The notes: generated by a model from the letters alone, not told the origin. A stretch of DNA of 64,000 nucleotides from Pseudomonas siliginis (GCF_019145195.1 NZ_JAHSTW010000010.1:1-64000); one strand, 5' to 3'. Shown: positions 54,601 to 63,602, counted from the stretch's first letter. Made by a program: numbers and translations.

Positions 54601-55592
54601 GTGAGGCCGGCCTTGGGCTTGGCGCCACGACCGGTTGCACCTTCGTCACGGATCTCGCCACCGGAACCGGTGGATGCGCCCGGGAACGGCGCAATCGCGG
54701 TCGGGTGGTTATGGGTTTCAACCTTCATTAGGATGTGCACCGGCTCCTGCACCGCGCCGTACTGGCGGGTTTCAGGATTCGGGAAGAAGCGGCCGGCGAC
54801 GTTGCCGACGATCACCGAAGCGTTGTCCTTGTAAGCGGACAGCACGCCTTCGCTGTGCATCTGATAGGTGTTCTTGATCATGCCGAACAGGCTTTTTTCC
54901 TGGCTCTGGCCGTCAATGTCCCAACTGGCGTTGAAGATCTTGTGGCGGCAGTGCTCGGAGTTGGCCTGGGCGAACATCATCAATTCGATGTCGTGCGGGT
55001 TGCGCTGCAGACCGTTGAAGGCGTTGACCAGATAGTCGATCTCGTCTTCGGCCAGGGCCAGACCCAGCTCGGTGTTGGCCTTTTCCAGCGCGGCGCGGCC
55101 GCCACCGAGGATGTCGATGGCGGTCAGCGGCTTCGGCTCGGCATGGCTGAACAGACCGGCGGCCTGCTCGAGGTTGGCCAGCACGATCTGGGTCATGCGG
55201 TCATGCAGCGCGTCCGAAATCAGCTGGGCTTCGGCTTCGCTGAACTGCCCTGCAACATAGAATGCGATACCGCGTTCCAGGCGCTGGATCTTGCTCAGGC
55301 CGCAGTTGCGGGCGATGTCGCTGGCCTTGCTCGACCACGGCGAAATGGTGCCGAAACGCGGCAACACCAGAAACAGACGACCGGTCGGCTCTTGAACCGG
55401 AACACTTGGGCCGTACTTCAGAAGGCGCGCTAGCACCTGCTGTTCGTCGCCGGTCAGGACGCCGGTGACTTCGGCGAAGTGAGCGAATTCAGCATACAGG
55501 CCACTGACAGCTGGAACCTTCTGGCTCAGTTGCTCAAGGAGTTTGCTGTGGCGAAAGGCAGAAAGGGCAGGAGCGCCGCGCAGGATCAACAT
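51696..55592 (-). CDS. purL: Phosphoribosylformylglycinamidine synthase PurL
   Basis: A 1298-residue large-type FGAM synthase, converting FGAR to FGAM with glutamine and ATP. It has the N-terminal PurS-like domain, an ATP-binding synthetase core (KVETHNHPTAIAPFPGASTG, LAGGMGNIREEHVKKGEIV) and a C-terminal glutamine amidotransferase domain from about residue 1040, with FTLGVCNGCQMMSN (Cys nucleophile) and IAHGEGHAEFASEE (His, Glu). Length is typical of the proteobacterial single-chain enzyme. It is divergent from mltF. Confidence 0.98.
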   Translation of the reverse strand: MLILRGAPALSAFRHSKLLEQLSQKVPAVSGLYAEFAHFAEVTGVLTGDEQQVLARLLKYGPSVPVQEPTGRLFLVLPRFGTISPWSSKASDIARNCGLSKIQRLERGIAFYVAGQFSEAEAQLISDALHDRMTQIVLANLEQAAGLFSHAEPKPLTAIDILGGGRAALEKANTELGLALAEDEIDYLVNAFNGLQRNPHDIELMMFAQANSEHCRHKIFNASWDIDGQSQEKSLFGMIKNTYQMHSEGVLSAYKDNASVIVGNVAGRFFPNPETRQYGAVQEPVHILMKVETHNHPTAIAPFPGASTGSGGEIRDEGATGRGAKPKAGLTGFTVSNLQIPGFEQPWEVPYGKPERIVTALDIMIEGPLGGAAFNNEFGRPALTGYFRTFEQSITTPHGDEVRGYHKPIMLAGGMGNIREEHVKKGEIVVGSKLIVLGGPAMLIGLGGGAASSMATGTSSADLDFASVQRENPEMERRCQEVIDRCWQLGDKNPISFIHDVGAGGLSNAFPELVNDGDRGGRFELRNIPNDEPGMAPHEIWSNESQERYVLAVGPEDFERFQAICERERCPFAVVGEATAEPQLTVTDSHFGNNPVDMPLEVLLGKAPRMHRSVVREAELGDDFDPSNLDISESIERVLHHPAVASKSFLITIGDRTITGLVARDQMVGPWQVPVADVAVTATSFDVYTGEAMAMGERTPLALLDAPASGRMAIGETITNIAASRINKLSDIKLSANWMSAAGHPGEDARLYDTVKAVGMELCPELGITIPVGKDSMSMATRWNDNGEDKTVTSPMSLIVTGFAPVADIRQTLTPELRMDKGTTDLILIDLGRGQNRMGASILAQVHGKLGKHAPDVDDAEDLKAFFAVIQGLNADGHLLAYHDRSDGGLLTSVVEMAFAGHCGLSLNLDSVAESASEIAAILFNEELGAVIQVRQDATPDILAQFSAAGLGDCVSVIGQPINNGQINITFNGDTVFEGQRRLLQRQWAETSYQIQRLRDNADCAEQEFDALLEEDNPGLSVKLSYDVNQDIAAPYIKKGIRPQVAVLREQGVNGQVEMAAAFDRAGFSAIDVHMSDILAGRVDLNEFKGLVACGGFSYGDVLGAGEGWAKSALFNSRARDAFQGFFERNDSFTLGVCNGCQMMSNLHELIPGSEFWPHFVRNRSEQFEARVAMVQIQESNSIFLQGMAGSRMPIAIAHGEGHAEFASEEALLEADLSGCVAMRFVDNHGKVTEAYPANPNGSPRGITGLTSRDGRVTIMMPHPERVFRAVQNSWRSEDWNEDAPWMRMFRNARVWVN

Positions 55593-55877
55593 CTTCGGGA
55601 CAGCCTCGGGAAGGGGTGTGCTTTGAGGCCGTGCATTCTAGCCTAAACCGACCTCAACATCACCCGAAACGCTACGCACGGTTGCACTCGGGTAGCAATC
55701 TGTGTTTCTGCCTTCTGGGTCAGGTAAATCGAGCGTTTCAGCATGGCTTATTTTTACTGTAACAAAATGCCCTGAAGGCCCGTATTCAAGGGATTTCGTT
55801 CGATTTTGTGATCGCTAGCAGACTAGTCCTACGCTGTCGAGATATGGCGCCCGTGGCCGTTTGCGTATACTGCGCAG

Positions 55878-57338
55878 ATGTTTTTCCCAACGGCTTTGCG
55901 TCCGCGATACGCCAAATGGCTGATCGCAACCGGACTCTTCCTGATGCTCGGTGGCTGTGTTGATAAACCCAACACACTCGAGCGCGTAAAGGAGGACGGT
56001 GTGCTGCGCGTGGTTACCCGCAACAGCCCCGCCACCTACTTTCAGGATCGCAGCGGTGAAACCGGCTTCGAATACGAGCTGGTGAAGCGCTTTGCCGACG
56101 ATTTGGGCGTCGAATTGAAGATCGAGACCGCCGACAATCTCGATGACCTGTTCAACCAGGTCGGCAAGCCGAACGGCCCGGTACTCGCGGCCGCCGGTCT
56201 GGTCAGCAGCGATGAACGCAAGAAGCAGGTGCGGTTCTCCCACTCCTACCTCGAAGTCACCCCGCAGATCATCTACCGCAACGGCCAGTCGCGCCCCACC
56301 GATCCGGCGGATCTGGTCGGCAAGAAGATCACCGTGCTCAAGGGCAGCACCCACGCCGAGCAACTGGCCGCGCTGAAACAGAAATATCCCGGCATCGAAT
56401 ATGAAGAATCCGACGCGGTTGAAGTGGTCGATCTGCTGCGCATGGTCGATGAAGGCCAGATTGACCTGACCCTGGTCGACTCCAACGAAGTGGCGATGAA
56501 TCAGGTGTACTTCACCAACATCCGCGTGGCCTTCGACCTCGGCGACGCGCGCAGCCAGAGCTGGGCAGTGGGCCCGGGCGAAGACAACAGCCTGCTCAAT
56601 GAAATCAATGCGTACCTGGACAAGGTGCAGAAGAACGGCACCCTGCAACGCCTGAAGGACCGCTACTACGGCCACGTTGATGTCCTCGGCTACATGGGCG
56701 CCACCACCTTCGCCCAGCACTTGCAGCAGCGCCTGCCGAAATACGAACAGCACTTCAAGAATTACGCGAAGAAAGAGAAAGTCGACTGGCGCCTGCTGGC
56801 CGCCATCGGTTATCAGGAATCCCTGTGGCAGCCGACGGTGACCTCGAAAACCGGCGTACGAGGCTTGATGATGTTGACCCAGAACACCGCGCAGGCGATG
56901 GGCGTGTCGAACCGCCTCGATCCCAAGCAGAGCATCATGGGCGGTGCCAAGTACCTGGCTTATATGAAGGATCAGCTAGACGATTCGATCCAGGAACCGG
57001 ATCGCACCTGGTTCGCCCTGGCGGCGTACAACGTCGGCAGTGGCCATCTGGATGACGCGCGCAAACTGGCGGCGAAGGAAGGCTTGAATCCGGACAAGTG
57101 GCTGGACGTGAAAAAGATCCTGCCGCGCCTCTCGCAGAAGCAGTGGTACAGCAAGACCCGCTACGGTTACGCCCGCGGTGGCGAACCGGTGCACTTCGTG
57201 GCGAACATCCGTCGCTACTACGACATCCTGACCTGGGTGACCCAGCCGCAGCTTGAGGGCGATCAGGTGGCCGAAGGCAACCTGCATGTGCCGGCGATCG
57301 ACAAGTCGAAACCGGCGCAAGAACCCGCCCCGCTCTAA
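55878..57338 (+). CDS. mltF: Membrane-bound lytic transglycosylase F
   Basis: A 486-residue outer-membrane lipoprotein, with the lipobox in FLMLGGCVDKPN (Cys about 32). The N-terminal domain is an SBP_bac_3-like regulatory module (VLRVVTRNSPATYFQDRSGE, LVDSNEVAMNQ). The C-terminal SLT domain starts near residue 295, with AAIGYQESLWQPTVTSKTGV (catalytic Glu) and RGLMMLTQNTAQAMGV, then AAYNVGSGHLDDA. It cleaves peptidoglycan glycan strands to 1,6-anhydro products. ATG 55878 gives a proper signal peptide. Confidence 0.96.
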   Translation: MFFPTALRPRYAKWLIATGLFLMLGGCVDKPNTLERVKEDGVLRVVTRNSPATYFQDRSGETGFEYELVKRFADDLGVELKIETADNLDDLFNQVGKPNGPVLAAAGLVSSDERKKQVRFSHSYLEVTPQIIYRNGQSRPTDPADLVGKKITVLKGSTHAEQLAALKQKYPGIEYEESDAVEVVDLLRMVDEGQIDLTLVDSNEVAMNQVYFTNIRVAFDLGDARSQSWAVGPGEDNSLLNEINAYLDKVQKNGTLQRLKDRYYGHVDVLGYMGATTFAQHLQQRLPKYEQHFKNYAKKEKVDWRLLAAIGYQESLWQPTVTSKTGVRGLMMLTQNTAQAMGVSNRLDPKQSIMGGAKYLAYMKDQLDDSIQEPDRTWFALAAYNVGSGHLDDARKLAAKEGLNPDKWLDVKKILPRLSQKQWYSKTRYGYARGGEPVHFVANIRRYYDILTWVTQPQLEGDQVAEGNLHVPAIDKSKPAQEPAPL

Positions 57339-57375
57339 CCCACACCTCGCTCCCACAGGAGTTTTGTGTAGCTGC

Positions 57376-58119
57376 TCAGGATTTGGCAGCAGCCAGAATC
57401 AGCGCTTTCATTTCCGATACGGCGGACTTGAAGCCCACGAACAACGCATGCGCCACCAGCGCATGGCCTATGTTCAGTTCGTTGATGCCTTTGATCGCCG
57501 CCACGGCCTCGACGTTGTGGTAATGCAGGCCATGCCCGGCATTGACGATCAGGCCCTGCGCCAGTCCAAACGCCACGCCATCAGCGACGCGTTTGAGCTC
57601 TTCTGCCACTTCAGTCGGGGTTTCGGCATCGGCGTAGCGCCCGGTGTGCAGCTCGATAGCCGGCGCACCGACGCGCTTGGAGGCGGCGATCTGGCGCTCG
57701 TCAGCATCGATGAACAGCGACACTTCGCTGCCGATCTTCGACAAGCGCTCGACCGCAGCCCTGATGCGCTCCTCCTGCCCCGCTACATCCAGACCGCCTT
57801 CGGTGGTCAGCTCCTGACGGGTTTCCGGGACCAGGCAGATGTGCGCCGGGCGAATGCGCTCGGCGAATACCATCATTTCTTCGGTGACGCCCATTTCGAA
57901 GTTCATGCGGGTTTGCAGCACATCCTTGAGCAGCAACACGTCGCGCTCCTGGATGTGCCGGCGGTCTTCGCGCAGGTGCACGGTGATGCCATCGGCGCCC
58001 GCCTCTTCCGCATCCAGCGCCGCTTTGACCGGATCCGGGTAGCGCGTGCCACGGGCCTGACGCAGGGTGGCGACGTGGTCGATGTTCACGCCGAGAAGAA
58101 TGCGATTGCTGCTGGTCAC
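57376..58119 (-). CDS. pdxJ: Pyridoxine 5'-phosphate synthase
   Basis: A 247-residue TIM barrel that joins 1-deoxyxylulose-5-P and 3-amino-2-oxopropyl phosphate to pyridoxine 5'-phosphate. Seen: ILLGVNIDHVATLRQARGTR, GADGITVHLREDRRHIQERD, FEMGVTEEMM, ELHTGRYADAE and VNAGHGLHYHNV. Start is GTG 58119 with AGGAG eight bases upstream. It is the last gene of the recO side of the cluster, convergent with mltF. Confidence 0.96.
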   Translation of the reverse strand: MTSSNRILLGVNIDHVATLRQARGTRYPDPVKAALDAEEAGADGITVHLREDRRHIQERDVLLLKDVLQTRMNFEMGVTEEMMVFAERIRPAHICLVPETRQELTTEGGLDVAGQEERIRAAVERLSKIGSEVSLFIDADERQIAASKRVGAPAIELHTGRYADAETPTEVAEELKRVADGVAFGLAQGLIVNAGHGLHYHNVEAVAAIKGINELNIGHALVAHALFVGFKSAVSEMKALILAAAKS

Positions 58120-58158
58120 GGATGCGCTCCTGAATTGAGAGGTTCGGCGCACAGCATA

Positions 58159-58848
58159 TCAGGGCTTGCGAAACAGCTCGCGACTGACAAGCGGACGCCC
58201 GCCCAAATGCACCGCCAGGGCCTGGCGCATCAGACGCTTGGCCGCCGACAGCGCACCGGGCGCCGACCAGTCGGCTTCGGCCATGGCCAGCAGCTCGGTA
58301 CCGTTGAACAGGCCTGGCTGCAGCAGATACACCCTTTCGAGACCGGCATCGACTTGCAGGCGATAGAGACCGTCAGGCGCGACCGGCTCGCCGTGCATAT
58401 CGGTGTTCATTGAGAAGCCGTAGCCGAGATCATCCAGCAAACGCCATTCGAAGGAGCGCAACAATGGCTCCAGTGGTCGACCTTCGGCCAGCGCCAGCAA
58501 GGTCGCGGCGTAATGATCGAACACTGCCGGATGCGGATCTTCGGCCGGCAACAGGCGAATCAACAGCTCGTTGAGATAGAGGCCGCTAAACAGCGCTTCG
58601 CCATTGAGCCACGCCGAGGTGCCGGAGCTCTCCATACGCCCGACATTCTTCAGCTCGCCCTTGCCACGGAACTCGACCTCCAGCGCCACGAACGGCCGCG
58701 CCAGCGTCCCGGCCTTGCCCCGCGCACTGCGCAACACCGCCCGCAGCCGACCCTGCGGCGTAAGGAAATCGACCAATGCGCTGGTTTCGCGATAGGCACG
58801 CGAATGCAGGACGTAGGCGGGTTGGGCGGGAGGCGGGTTTTGCGACAT
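58159..58848 (-). CDS. recO: DNA repair protein RecO
   Basis: A 229-residue RecO, which anneals SSB-coated ssDNA and loads RecA with RecR. It has an N-terminal OB fold (AYVLHSRAYRETSALVDFLT, GRLRAVLRSARGKAGTLARP) and a helical C-terminus (LNELLIRLLPAEDPHPAVFD, SFEWRLLDDLGYGFSM). ATG 58848 (MSQNPPPAQP) is chosen rather than ATG 58884. It lies 39 bases upstream of pdxJ, as usual. Confidence 0.95.
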   Translation of the reverse strand: MSQNPPPAQPAYVLHSRAYRETSALVDFLTPQGRLRAVLRSARGKAGTLARPFVALEVEFRGKGELKNVGRMESSGTSAWLNGEALFSGLYLNELLIRLLPAEDPHPAVFDHYAATLLALAEGRPLEPLLRSFEWRLLDDLGYGFSMNTDMHGEPVAPDGLYRLQVDAGLERVYLLQPGLFNGTELLAMAEADWSAPGALSAAKRLMRQALAVHLGGRPLVSRELFRKP

Positions 58849-58892
58849 TGAGTTCTCGATGAAGAAACGCGGTTTTACATACAACCCAAAAC

Positions 58893-58988
58893 CACTGTGG
58901 GAGCGAGCCTGCTCGCGAAAGCGGAGTGACAGTCAACATCAATGCTGAATGTTACATCCTCTTCGCGAGCAGGCTCGCTCCCACAGTG
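58893..58988. repeat. REP-like inverted pair (family A) between era and recO
   Basis: Two inverted copies of the GCGAGCAGGCTCGCTCCCAC element, here about 45 bases apart, fill the era-recO spacer and could uncouple recO from upstream transcription. Confidence 0.9.
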
Positions 58989-59014
58989 AGTAGCGGTGTT
59001 TTCGAGATCGCTAC

Positions 59015-59923
59015 TTACAGATCGCCATAACCCAGCGAACGCAGCGCGCGCTCGTCATCGGACCAGCCGCCCTTCACCTTGACCCACAGGTTGAGCATGA
59101 TCTTGGAGTCGAACAGCAGCTCCATGTCCTTGCGCGCTTCGGTGCCGATGCGTTTGATGCGCTCGCCCTTGTCGCCAATGATGATTTTCTTCTGGCCGTC
59201 ACGCTCGACGAGAATCAGCGCGTGGATGTGCAGGGTCTTGCCCTGCTGCTTGAACTCTTCGATTTCGACGGTGATCTGGTACGGCAGCTCGGCGCCCATC
59301 TGGCGCATGATTTTCTCGCGCACCAGTTCGGCGGCAAGGAAACGGCTGCTGCGGTCGGTGATCTGGTCTTCCGGGAAGAAGTGATCATTCTCCGGCAGGT
59401 GATCGGCGATGACCTTTTCCAGCGCTTCGAGGTTGTGCCCGTGCTGCGCGGAAATCGGGATGATCTGCGCGTTCGGCAGCTGTTCCTGCAACCAGCTCAG
59501 GTGCGGCATCAGCTCGGCCTTGTCCTCGATGCGATCAGTCTTGTTCAGCGCGACGATCAGCGGGCCGGTCACGTATTGCACACGCTCGAGCACCATCTGG
59601 TCTTCGTCGGTCCACTTGGTGCGGTCGACGACGAAGATCACCACGTCAACGTCTTTCAACGCCGCCGAAGCGGTTTTGTTCATGTAACGGTTCAGGGCCT
59701 TTTCGCCACCCTTGTGCATGCCCGGAGTGTCGACGTAGATCGCCTGGACGTCGCCCTCGGTCTTGATCCCGAGCATGTTGTGGCGGGTAGTCTGCGGCTT
59801 GCGCGAGGTGATCGCGAGTTTTTGCCCGAGGATGTGGTTGAGCAACGTCGACTTGCCGACGTTGGGACGGCCGACGATGGCAACGTAGCCACAGCGAGTT
59901 GCGTTTGTATCAGTCATTGCCAT
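59015..59923 (-). CDS. era: GTPase Era
   Basis: A 302-residue GTPase with a C-terminal KH domain that binds the 3' end of 16S rRNA during 30S maturation. G motifs are clear: AIVGRPNVGKSTLLNH (G1), KPQTTRHNMLGI (G2), YVDTPGMHKGG (G3), VALNKTDRIE (G4). The KH region includes KIIIGDKGERIKRIGTEARK. The ATG overlaps the end of rnc by 14 bases. Confidence 0.97.
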   Translation of the reverse strand: MAMTDTNATRCGYVAIVGRPNVGKSTLLNHILGQKLAITSRKPQTTRHNMLGIKTEGDVQAIYVDTPGMHKGGEKALNRYMNKTASAALKDVDVVIFVVDRTKWTDEDQMVLERVQYVTGPLIVALNKTDRIEDKAELMPHLSWLQEQLPNAQIIPISAQHGHNLEALEKVIADHLPENDHFFPEDQITDRSSRFLAAELVREKIMRQMGAELPYQITVEIEEFKQQGKTLHIHALILVERDGQKKIIIGDKGERIKRIGTEARKDMELLFDSKIMLNLWVKVKGGWSDDERALRSLGYGDL

Positions 59924-60599
59924 TCTCCACGCCTAGGGCAATCAGTGCTGCGGCGGCCGCTACCTGTTCGGCAATACGACGGCTCACACCCTGACCTCGG
60001 CTTTTTTCATTCAGTAAGACCACTTCGCATTCGACGAAGAAGGTTCGGCAGTGCGGTTCGCCCTGGATATCCACCACTTCGTAGCGTGGCAGTTCGCAAC
60101 CGCGCGATTGCAGGTGTTCCTGCAAGCGGGTTTTCGGATCCTTGTTGGTGTCGACCAGCGTCAGGCCTTCGAATTCGCCGGCCAGCCACGCCAGTACGCG
60201 CTCGCGGGCGACGTCCATGCCGGCATCGAGGTAGATCGCGCCAATCAATGCTTCGAGGGCATCGGCCAGAATCGATTCACGGCGGAAACCACCGCTCTTC
60301 AGTTCACCCGAACCCAGGCGCAGATAATCACCGAGGTCGAAGCCGCGAGCCAGTACGGCCAGGGTCTCACCTTTTACCAGCCGTGCGCGCAAACGCGACA
60401 ACTGGCCTTCGCGGGCCAGCGGGAAGCGATCGAACAGCGCCTCGCCAGCGACGAAGTTGAGGATGGCATCACCGAGGAATTCCAGACGCTCGTTGTTGCG
60501 CCCGGCAAAACTGCGGTGCGTGAGGGCCAGCAGCATCAGCTCCTGATCCTTGAAGGTGTAACCGAGCTGGCGCTCGAGACGGCTTAGAGAAACGCTCAC
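59910..60599 (-). CDS. rnc: Ribonuclease III
   Basis: A 229-residue RNase III, which cleaves double-stranded RNA, including rRNA precursors. It has the catalytic signature NERLEFLGDAILNFVAGEAL and the second acidic site in ADALEALIGAIYLDAG. A dsRNA-binding domain begins near 155 (DPKTRLQEHLQSRGCELPRY). Start is GTG 60599. The 169-base gap to lepB has no gene here. Confidence 0.96.
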   Translation of the reverse strand: MSVSLSRLERQLGYTFKDQELMLLALTHRSFAGRNNERLEFLGDAILNFVAGEALFDRFPLAREGQLSRLRARLVKGETLAVLARGFDLGDYLRLGSGELKSGGFRRESILADALEALIGAIYLDAGMDVARERVLAWLAGEFEGLTLVDTNKDPKTRLQEHLQSRGCELPRYEVVDIQGEPHCRTFFVECEVVLLNEKSRGQGVSRRIAEQVAAAAALIALGVENGND

Positions 60600-60768
60600 G
60601 GTTTACCCACGCTGAGTTCGTGGCTGGTTTCCACTGCCATCGCCGGGGTACGGCGCAGGCCTGGGACAATTAACGCTGTGTTCAAAAAATAGATCCTGGC
60701 GATTGCGAAGCCGATTGTGCCGGCTCCAGAAATGCATTCGGCGCTGTGGTCAACAGCGCCGTGTTTGA

Positions 60769-61623
60769 TTACTTGATCAGGCCGACCCGCGAGAAATTCG
60801 GCAGGTGGCTGAGTTTCGGCTCTGGCCAGCTCATCCAGACCGCGAAGGCCTTGCCGACAATATTCTTGTCGGGAACCATGCCCAGCAGATCCTTGGGAAT
60901 GTTCGGATCATCCCAGTAGCGGCTGTCGTTCGAATTGTCGCGGTTGTCGCCCATCATGAAGTAGTGCCCGGCAGGCACTGTCCACGAACGATCCGGAGTG
61001 GCGCGGTAGCGGCTCATTTCCTTGCGGATCAGGTGCTCGGCTGTGCCGAGTTTTTCCTGATAGAGCTCCGCGCTGCCCAGCGAACCTGCTTCGGCGCCGG
61101 CCATCTTCTCGGCGATCGACTCACCGTTGACGAACAGACGCTTGTCGGCGGTGTAACGCACCGTGTCACCCGGCAGGCCCACCACACGCTTGATGTAGTT
61201 GACGTTCGGGTCGCTCGGGTAGCGGAACACCATCACATCGCCGCGCTGCGGGTCACCGACTTCGATGATCTTCTTGTCGATCACCGGCAGACGGATGCCG
61301 TAGGAAAACTTGTTCACCAGAATGAAGTCGCCGACGTCCAGGGTCGGTTTCATCGAGCCGGACGGAATCTGGAACGGCTCCACCAGGAACGAACGCAGCA
61401 CCAGCACGATGAACAGCACCGGAAAGAACGACTTGCCGTATTCAACCAGCAGCGGCTCTTTGTTCAGCTTCTCGACCACCACAGGCTCGGGTTGGCTGAC
61501 ACTGCCTTGATAAGAGGCAATGGCAGCCCGCCGACGCGGTGCCAGGAACAGCAGATCAATCAACGCCAACAGGCCGCAGACGAACACGGCGATGACCAGC
61601 AACAGCGGGAAATTTAGCGACAT
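60769..61623 (-). CDS. lepB: Signal peptidase I
   Basis: A 284-residue type I signal peptidase. It has two N-terminal membrane segments (NFPLLLVIAVFVCGLLALID and FFPVLFIVLVLRSFLVEPF), the catalytic Ser in IPSGSMKPTLDVGDFI, the Lys in IKRVVGLPGDTVRY, and the C-terminal signature YFMMGDNRDNSNDSRYWDDP. It removes signal peptides on the periplasmic side. It follows lepA by nine bases, the usual lepA-lepB operon. Confidence 0.97.
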   Translation of the reverse strand: MSLNFPLLLVIAVFVCGLLALIDLLFLAPRRRAAIASYQGSVSQPEPVVVEKLNKEPLLVEYGKSFFPVLFIVLVLRSFLVEPFQIPSGSMKPTLDVGDFILVNKFSYGIRLPVIDKKIIEVGDPQRGDVMVFRYPSDPNVNYIKRVVGLPGDTVRYTADKRLFVNGESIAEKMAGAEAGSLGSAELYQEKLGTAEHLIRKEMSRYRATPDRSWTVPAGHYFMMGDNRDNSNDSRYWDDPNIPKDLLGMVPDKNIVGKAFAVWMSWPEPKLSHLPNFSRVGLIK

Positions 61624-61632
61624 AGGACCTGA

Positions 61633-63429
61633 TTATTCCAACCTGAGCACGGCGAGGAAGGCTTCCTGTGGAATTTCCACGTTGCCGACCTGTTTCATGC
61701 GTTTCTTACCGGCCTTCTGCTTCTCGAGCAGCTTCTTCTTACGACTGACGTCACCGCCGTAGCATTTGGCCAATACGTTCTTTCTGAGCGCCTTGACGGT
61801 TGTCCGCGCCACGATCTGACCACCGATGGCGGCCTGAATCGCCACGTCGAACATCTGACGAGGAATCAGTTCTTTCATCTTCTCGGTCAACTGGCGACCT
61901 TTGAAGTGCGAATTGTCACGGTGCACGATCAATGCCAGGGCATCGACCTTGTCGCCGTTGATCAGCACGTCCAGTTTCACCAGATTAGCCGATTGGTAAC
62001 GATCGAAATGGTAGTCCAGCGAAGCATAGCCGCGGCTGGTGGATTTGAGACGGTCGAAGAAGTCCAGGACCACTTCGTTCATTGGCAGGTCGTAGGTGAC
62101 TTGCACCTGATTGCCGAGGAACAGCATGTCGACCTGAACGCCGCGTTTCTCGATGCACAGGGTGATGACGTTGCCCAAATGTTCCTGCGGCACGAGGATA
62201 TTGGCGCGCACGATTGGCTCGCGCATGTCCTCGATCGCCGACACGTCCGGAAGCTTCGACGGGTTGTCGACGTAAATCGTTTCACCGGTTTTCAGCACCA
62301 GCTCGAAAATTACGGTCGGCGCGGTGGTGATCAGGTCCAGGTCGTATTCGCGCTCGAGGCGCTCCTGGATGATTTCCATGTGCAGCATGCCGAGGAAGCC
62401 GCAACGGAAGCCGAAGCCCAGGGCGTCGGAGCTTTCCGGGGTGTACTGCAGCGACGAGTCGTTCAGGGTCAGCTTCTGCAGCGCTTCGCGGAAATCCTCG
62501 AAGTCGTCGGAACTGACCGGGAACAGACCGGCGTAAACCTGTGGCTGAATGCGTTTGAAGCCCGGCAGCACCGGAACGTCCGGCGTGGAGCTCAGGGTCA
62601 GGGTGTCACCGACCGGCGCACCGTGAATGTCCTTGATGCTGGCGATGATGAAGCCCACTTCGCCGGCCTTCAGATCAACGGTGGCGGTGTGTTTCGGGTT
62701 GAACACGCCGACGCTGTCGACCAGGTGCACCTTGCCGGTGGACTTGACCAGAATCTTGTCGCCCTTCTTCACACGGCCGTGGCGCACACGTACCAGGGAA
62801 ACAACGCCCAGGTAGTTGTCGAACCAGGAGTCGATGATCAACGCTTGCAGCGGATCTTCGATGTTGCCGGTCGGCGCAGGAATGGTGTGCACCAGACGCT
62901 CGAGCACTTCGTCGACACCCAGGCCGGTCTTGGCGCTGCAGGTGACGGCGTCGGTGGCGTCGATGCCGATGATCTTCTCGATCTCGTCCTTGACGCGATC
63001 CGGCTCGGCCTGTGGCAGGTCGATCTTGTTCAGGACCGGCATGACCTCCAGGCCCTGCTCGATGGCGGTGTAGCAGTTGGCCACGGACTGGGCTTCTACG
63101 CCCTGCCCCGCATCGACCACCAGCAAGGCGCCTTCGCACGCCGCCAGGGAACGGCTGACTTCATAGGTGAAGTCGACGTGGCCCGGGGTGTCAATGAAGT
63201 TCAGCTGATAGGTGATGCCGTCTTTGGCTTTGTAATAGAGGGTAACGCTGTGGGCCTTGATGGTGATCCCGCGTTCACGCTCAAGATCCATGGAATCCAG
63301 TACCTGGGCTTCCATTTCACGCTCGGCCAGGCCGCCGCACATCTGGATGAAACGGTCAGCCAGCGTCGACTTGCCATGGTCAATGTGGGCGATGATGGAG
63401 AAATTGCGGATATGACTCAAATCACTCAC
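61633..63429 (-). CDS. lepA: Translation elongation factor 4 (LepA)
   Basis: A 598-residue translational GTPase. Seen: SIIAHIDHGKSTLADRFIQM (G1), RGITIKAHSV (G2), FIDTPGHVDFTYEVSRSLAA (G3), VLNKIDLPQAEP (G4), plus the LepA-specific C-terminal domain with KCYGGDVSRKKKLLEKQKAG. It acts on stalled or late-initiating ribosomes. It is first gene of the lepA-lepB pair. Confidence 0.98.
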   Translation of the reverse strand: MSDLSHIRNFSIIAHIDHGKSTLADRFIQMCGGLAEREMEAQVLDSMDLERERGITIKAHSVTLYYKAKDGITYQLNFIDTPGHVDFTYEVSRSLAACEGALLVVDAGQGVEAQSVANCYTAIEQGLEVMPVLNKIDLPQAEPDRVKDEIEKIIGIDATDAVTCSAKTGLGVDEVLERLVHTIPAPTGNIEDPLQALIIDSWFDNYLGVVSLVRVRHGRVKKGDKILVKSTGKVHLVDSVGVFNPKHTATVDLKAGEVGFIIASIKDIHGAPVGDTLTLSSTPDVPVLPGFKRIQPQVYAGLFPVSSDDFEDFREALQKLTLNDSSLQYTPESSDALGFGFRCGFLGMLHMEIIQERLEREYDLDLITTAPTVIFELVLKTGETIYVDNPSKLPDVSAIEDMREPIVRANILVPQEHLGNVITLCIEKRGVQVDMLFLGNQVQVTYDLPMNEVVLDFFDRLKSTSRGYASLDYHFDRYQSANLVKLDVLINGDKVDALALIVHRDNSHFKGRQLTEKMKELIPRQMFDVAIQAAIGGQIVARTTVKALRKNVLAKCYGGDVSRKKKLLEKQKAGKKRMKQVGNVEIPQEAFLAVLRLE

Positions 63430-63538
63430 GGATCAACACTCAAAAAGGCTGCAGGCTTGGCCCGCCGAAAAATAGCCGGGAATTGTACCTGATACACGGC
63501 GCAAGCGTCACGTTCGCCTGTCACCCGGATCGCATGCA

Positions 63539-63570
63539 AAAACACCCCGGTCTGGCGACCGAGGCGTTTT
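63539..63570 (-). terminator. Terminator of lptG
   Basis: AAAACACCCCGGTC (63539-63552) and GACCGAGGCGTTTT (63557-63570) form a stem with U-runs on both strands, 30 bases after the lptG stop and upstream of lepA. Confidence 0.85.
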
Positions 63571-63602
63571 CAGGGTTCAAGCGCTGAATGAAAGCTTGTT
63601 CA

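Noticed and set aside
51804..54731. A 975-codon open frame antisense to purL
   Set aside because: purL is unmistakable on the other strand; this frame is an Arg/His/Val-rich shadow.
60600..60768. A ~44-codon frame before rnc beginning MHFWSRHNRL
   Set aside because: No Shine-Dalgarno, basic low-information sequence, no similarity to DUF4845.
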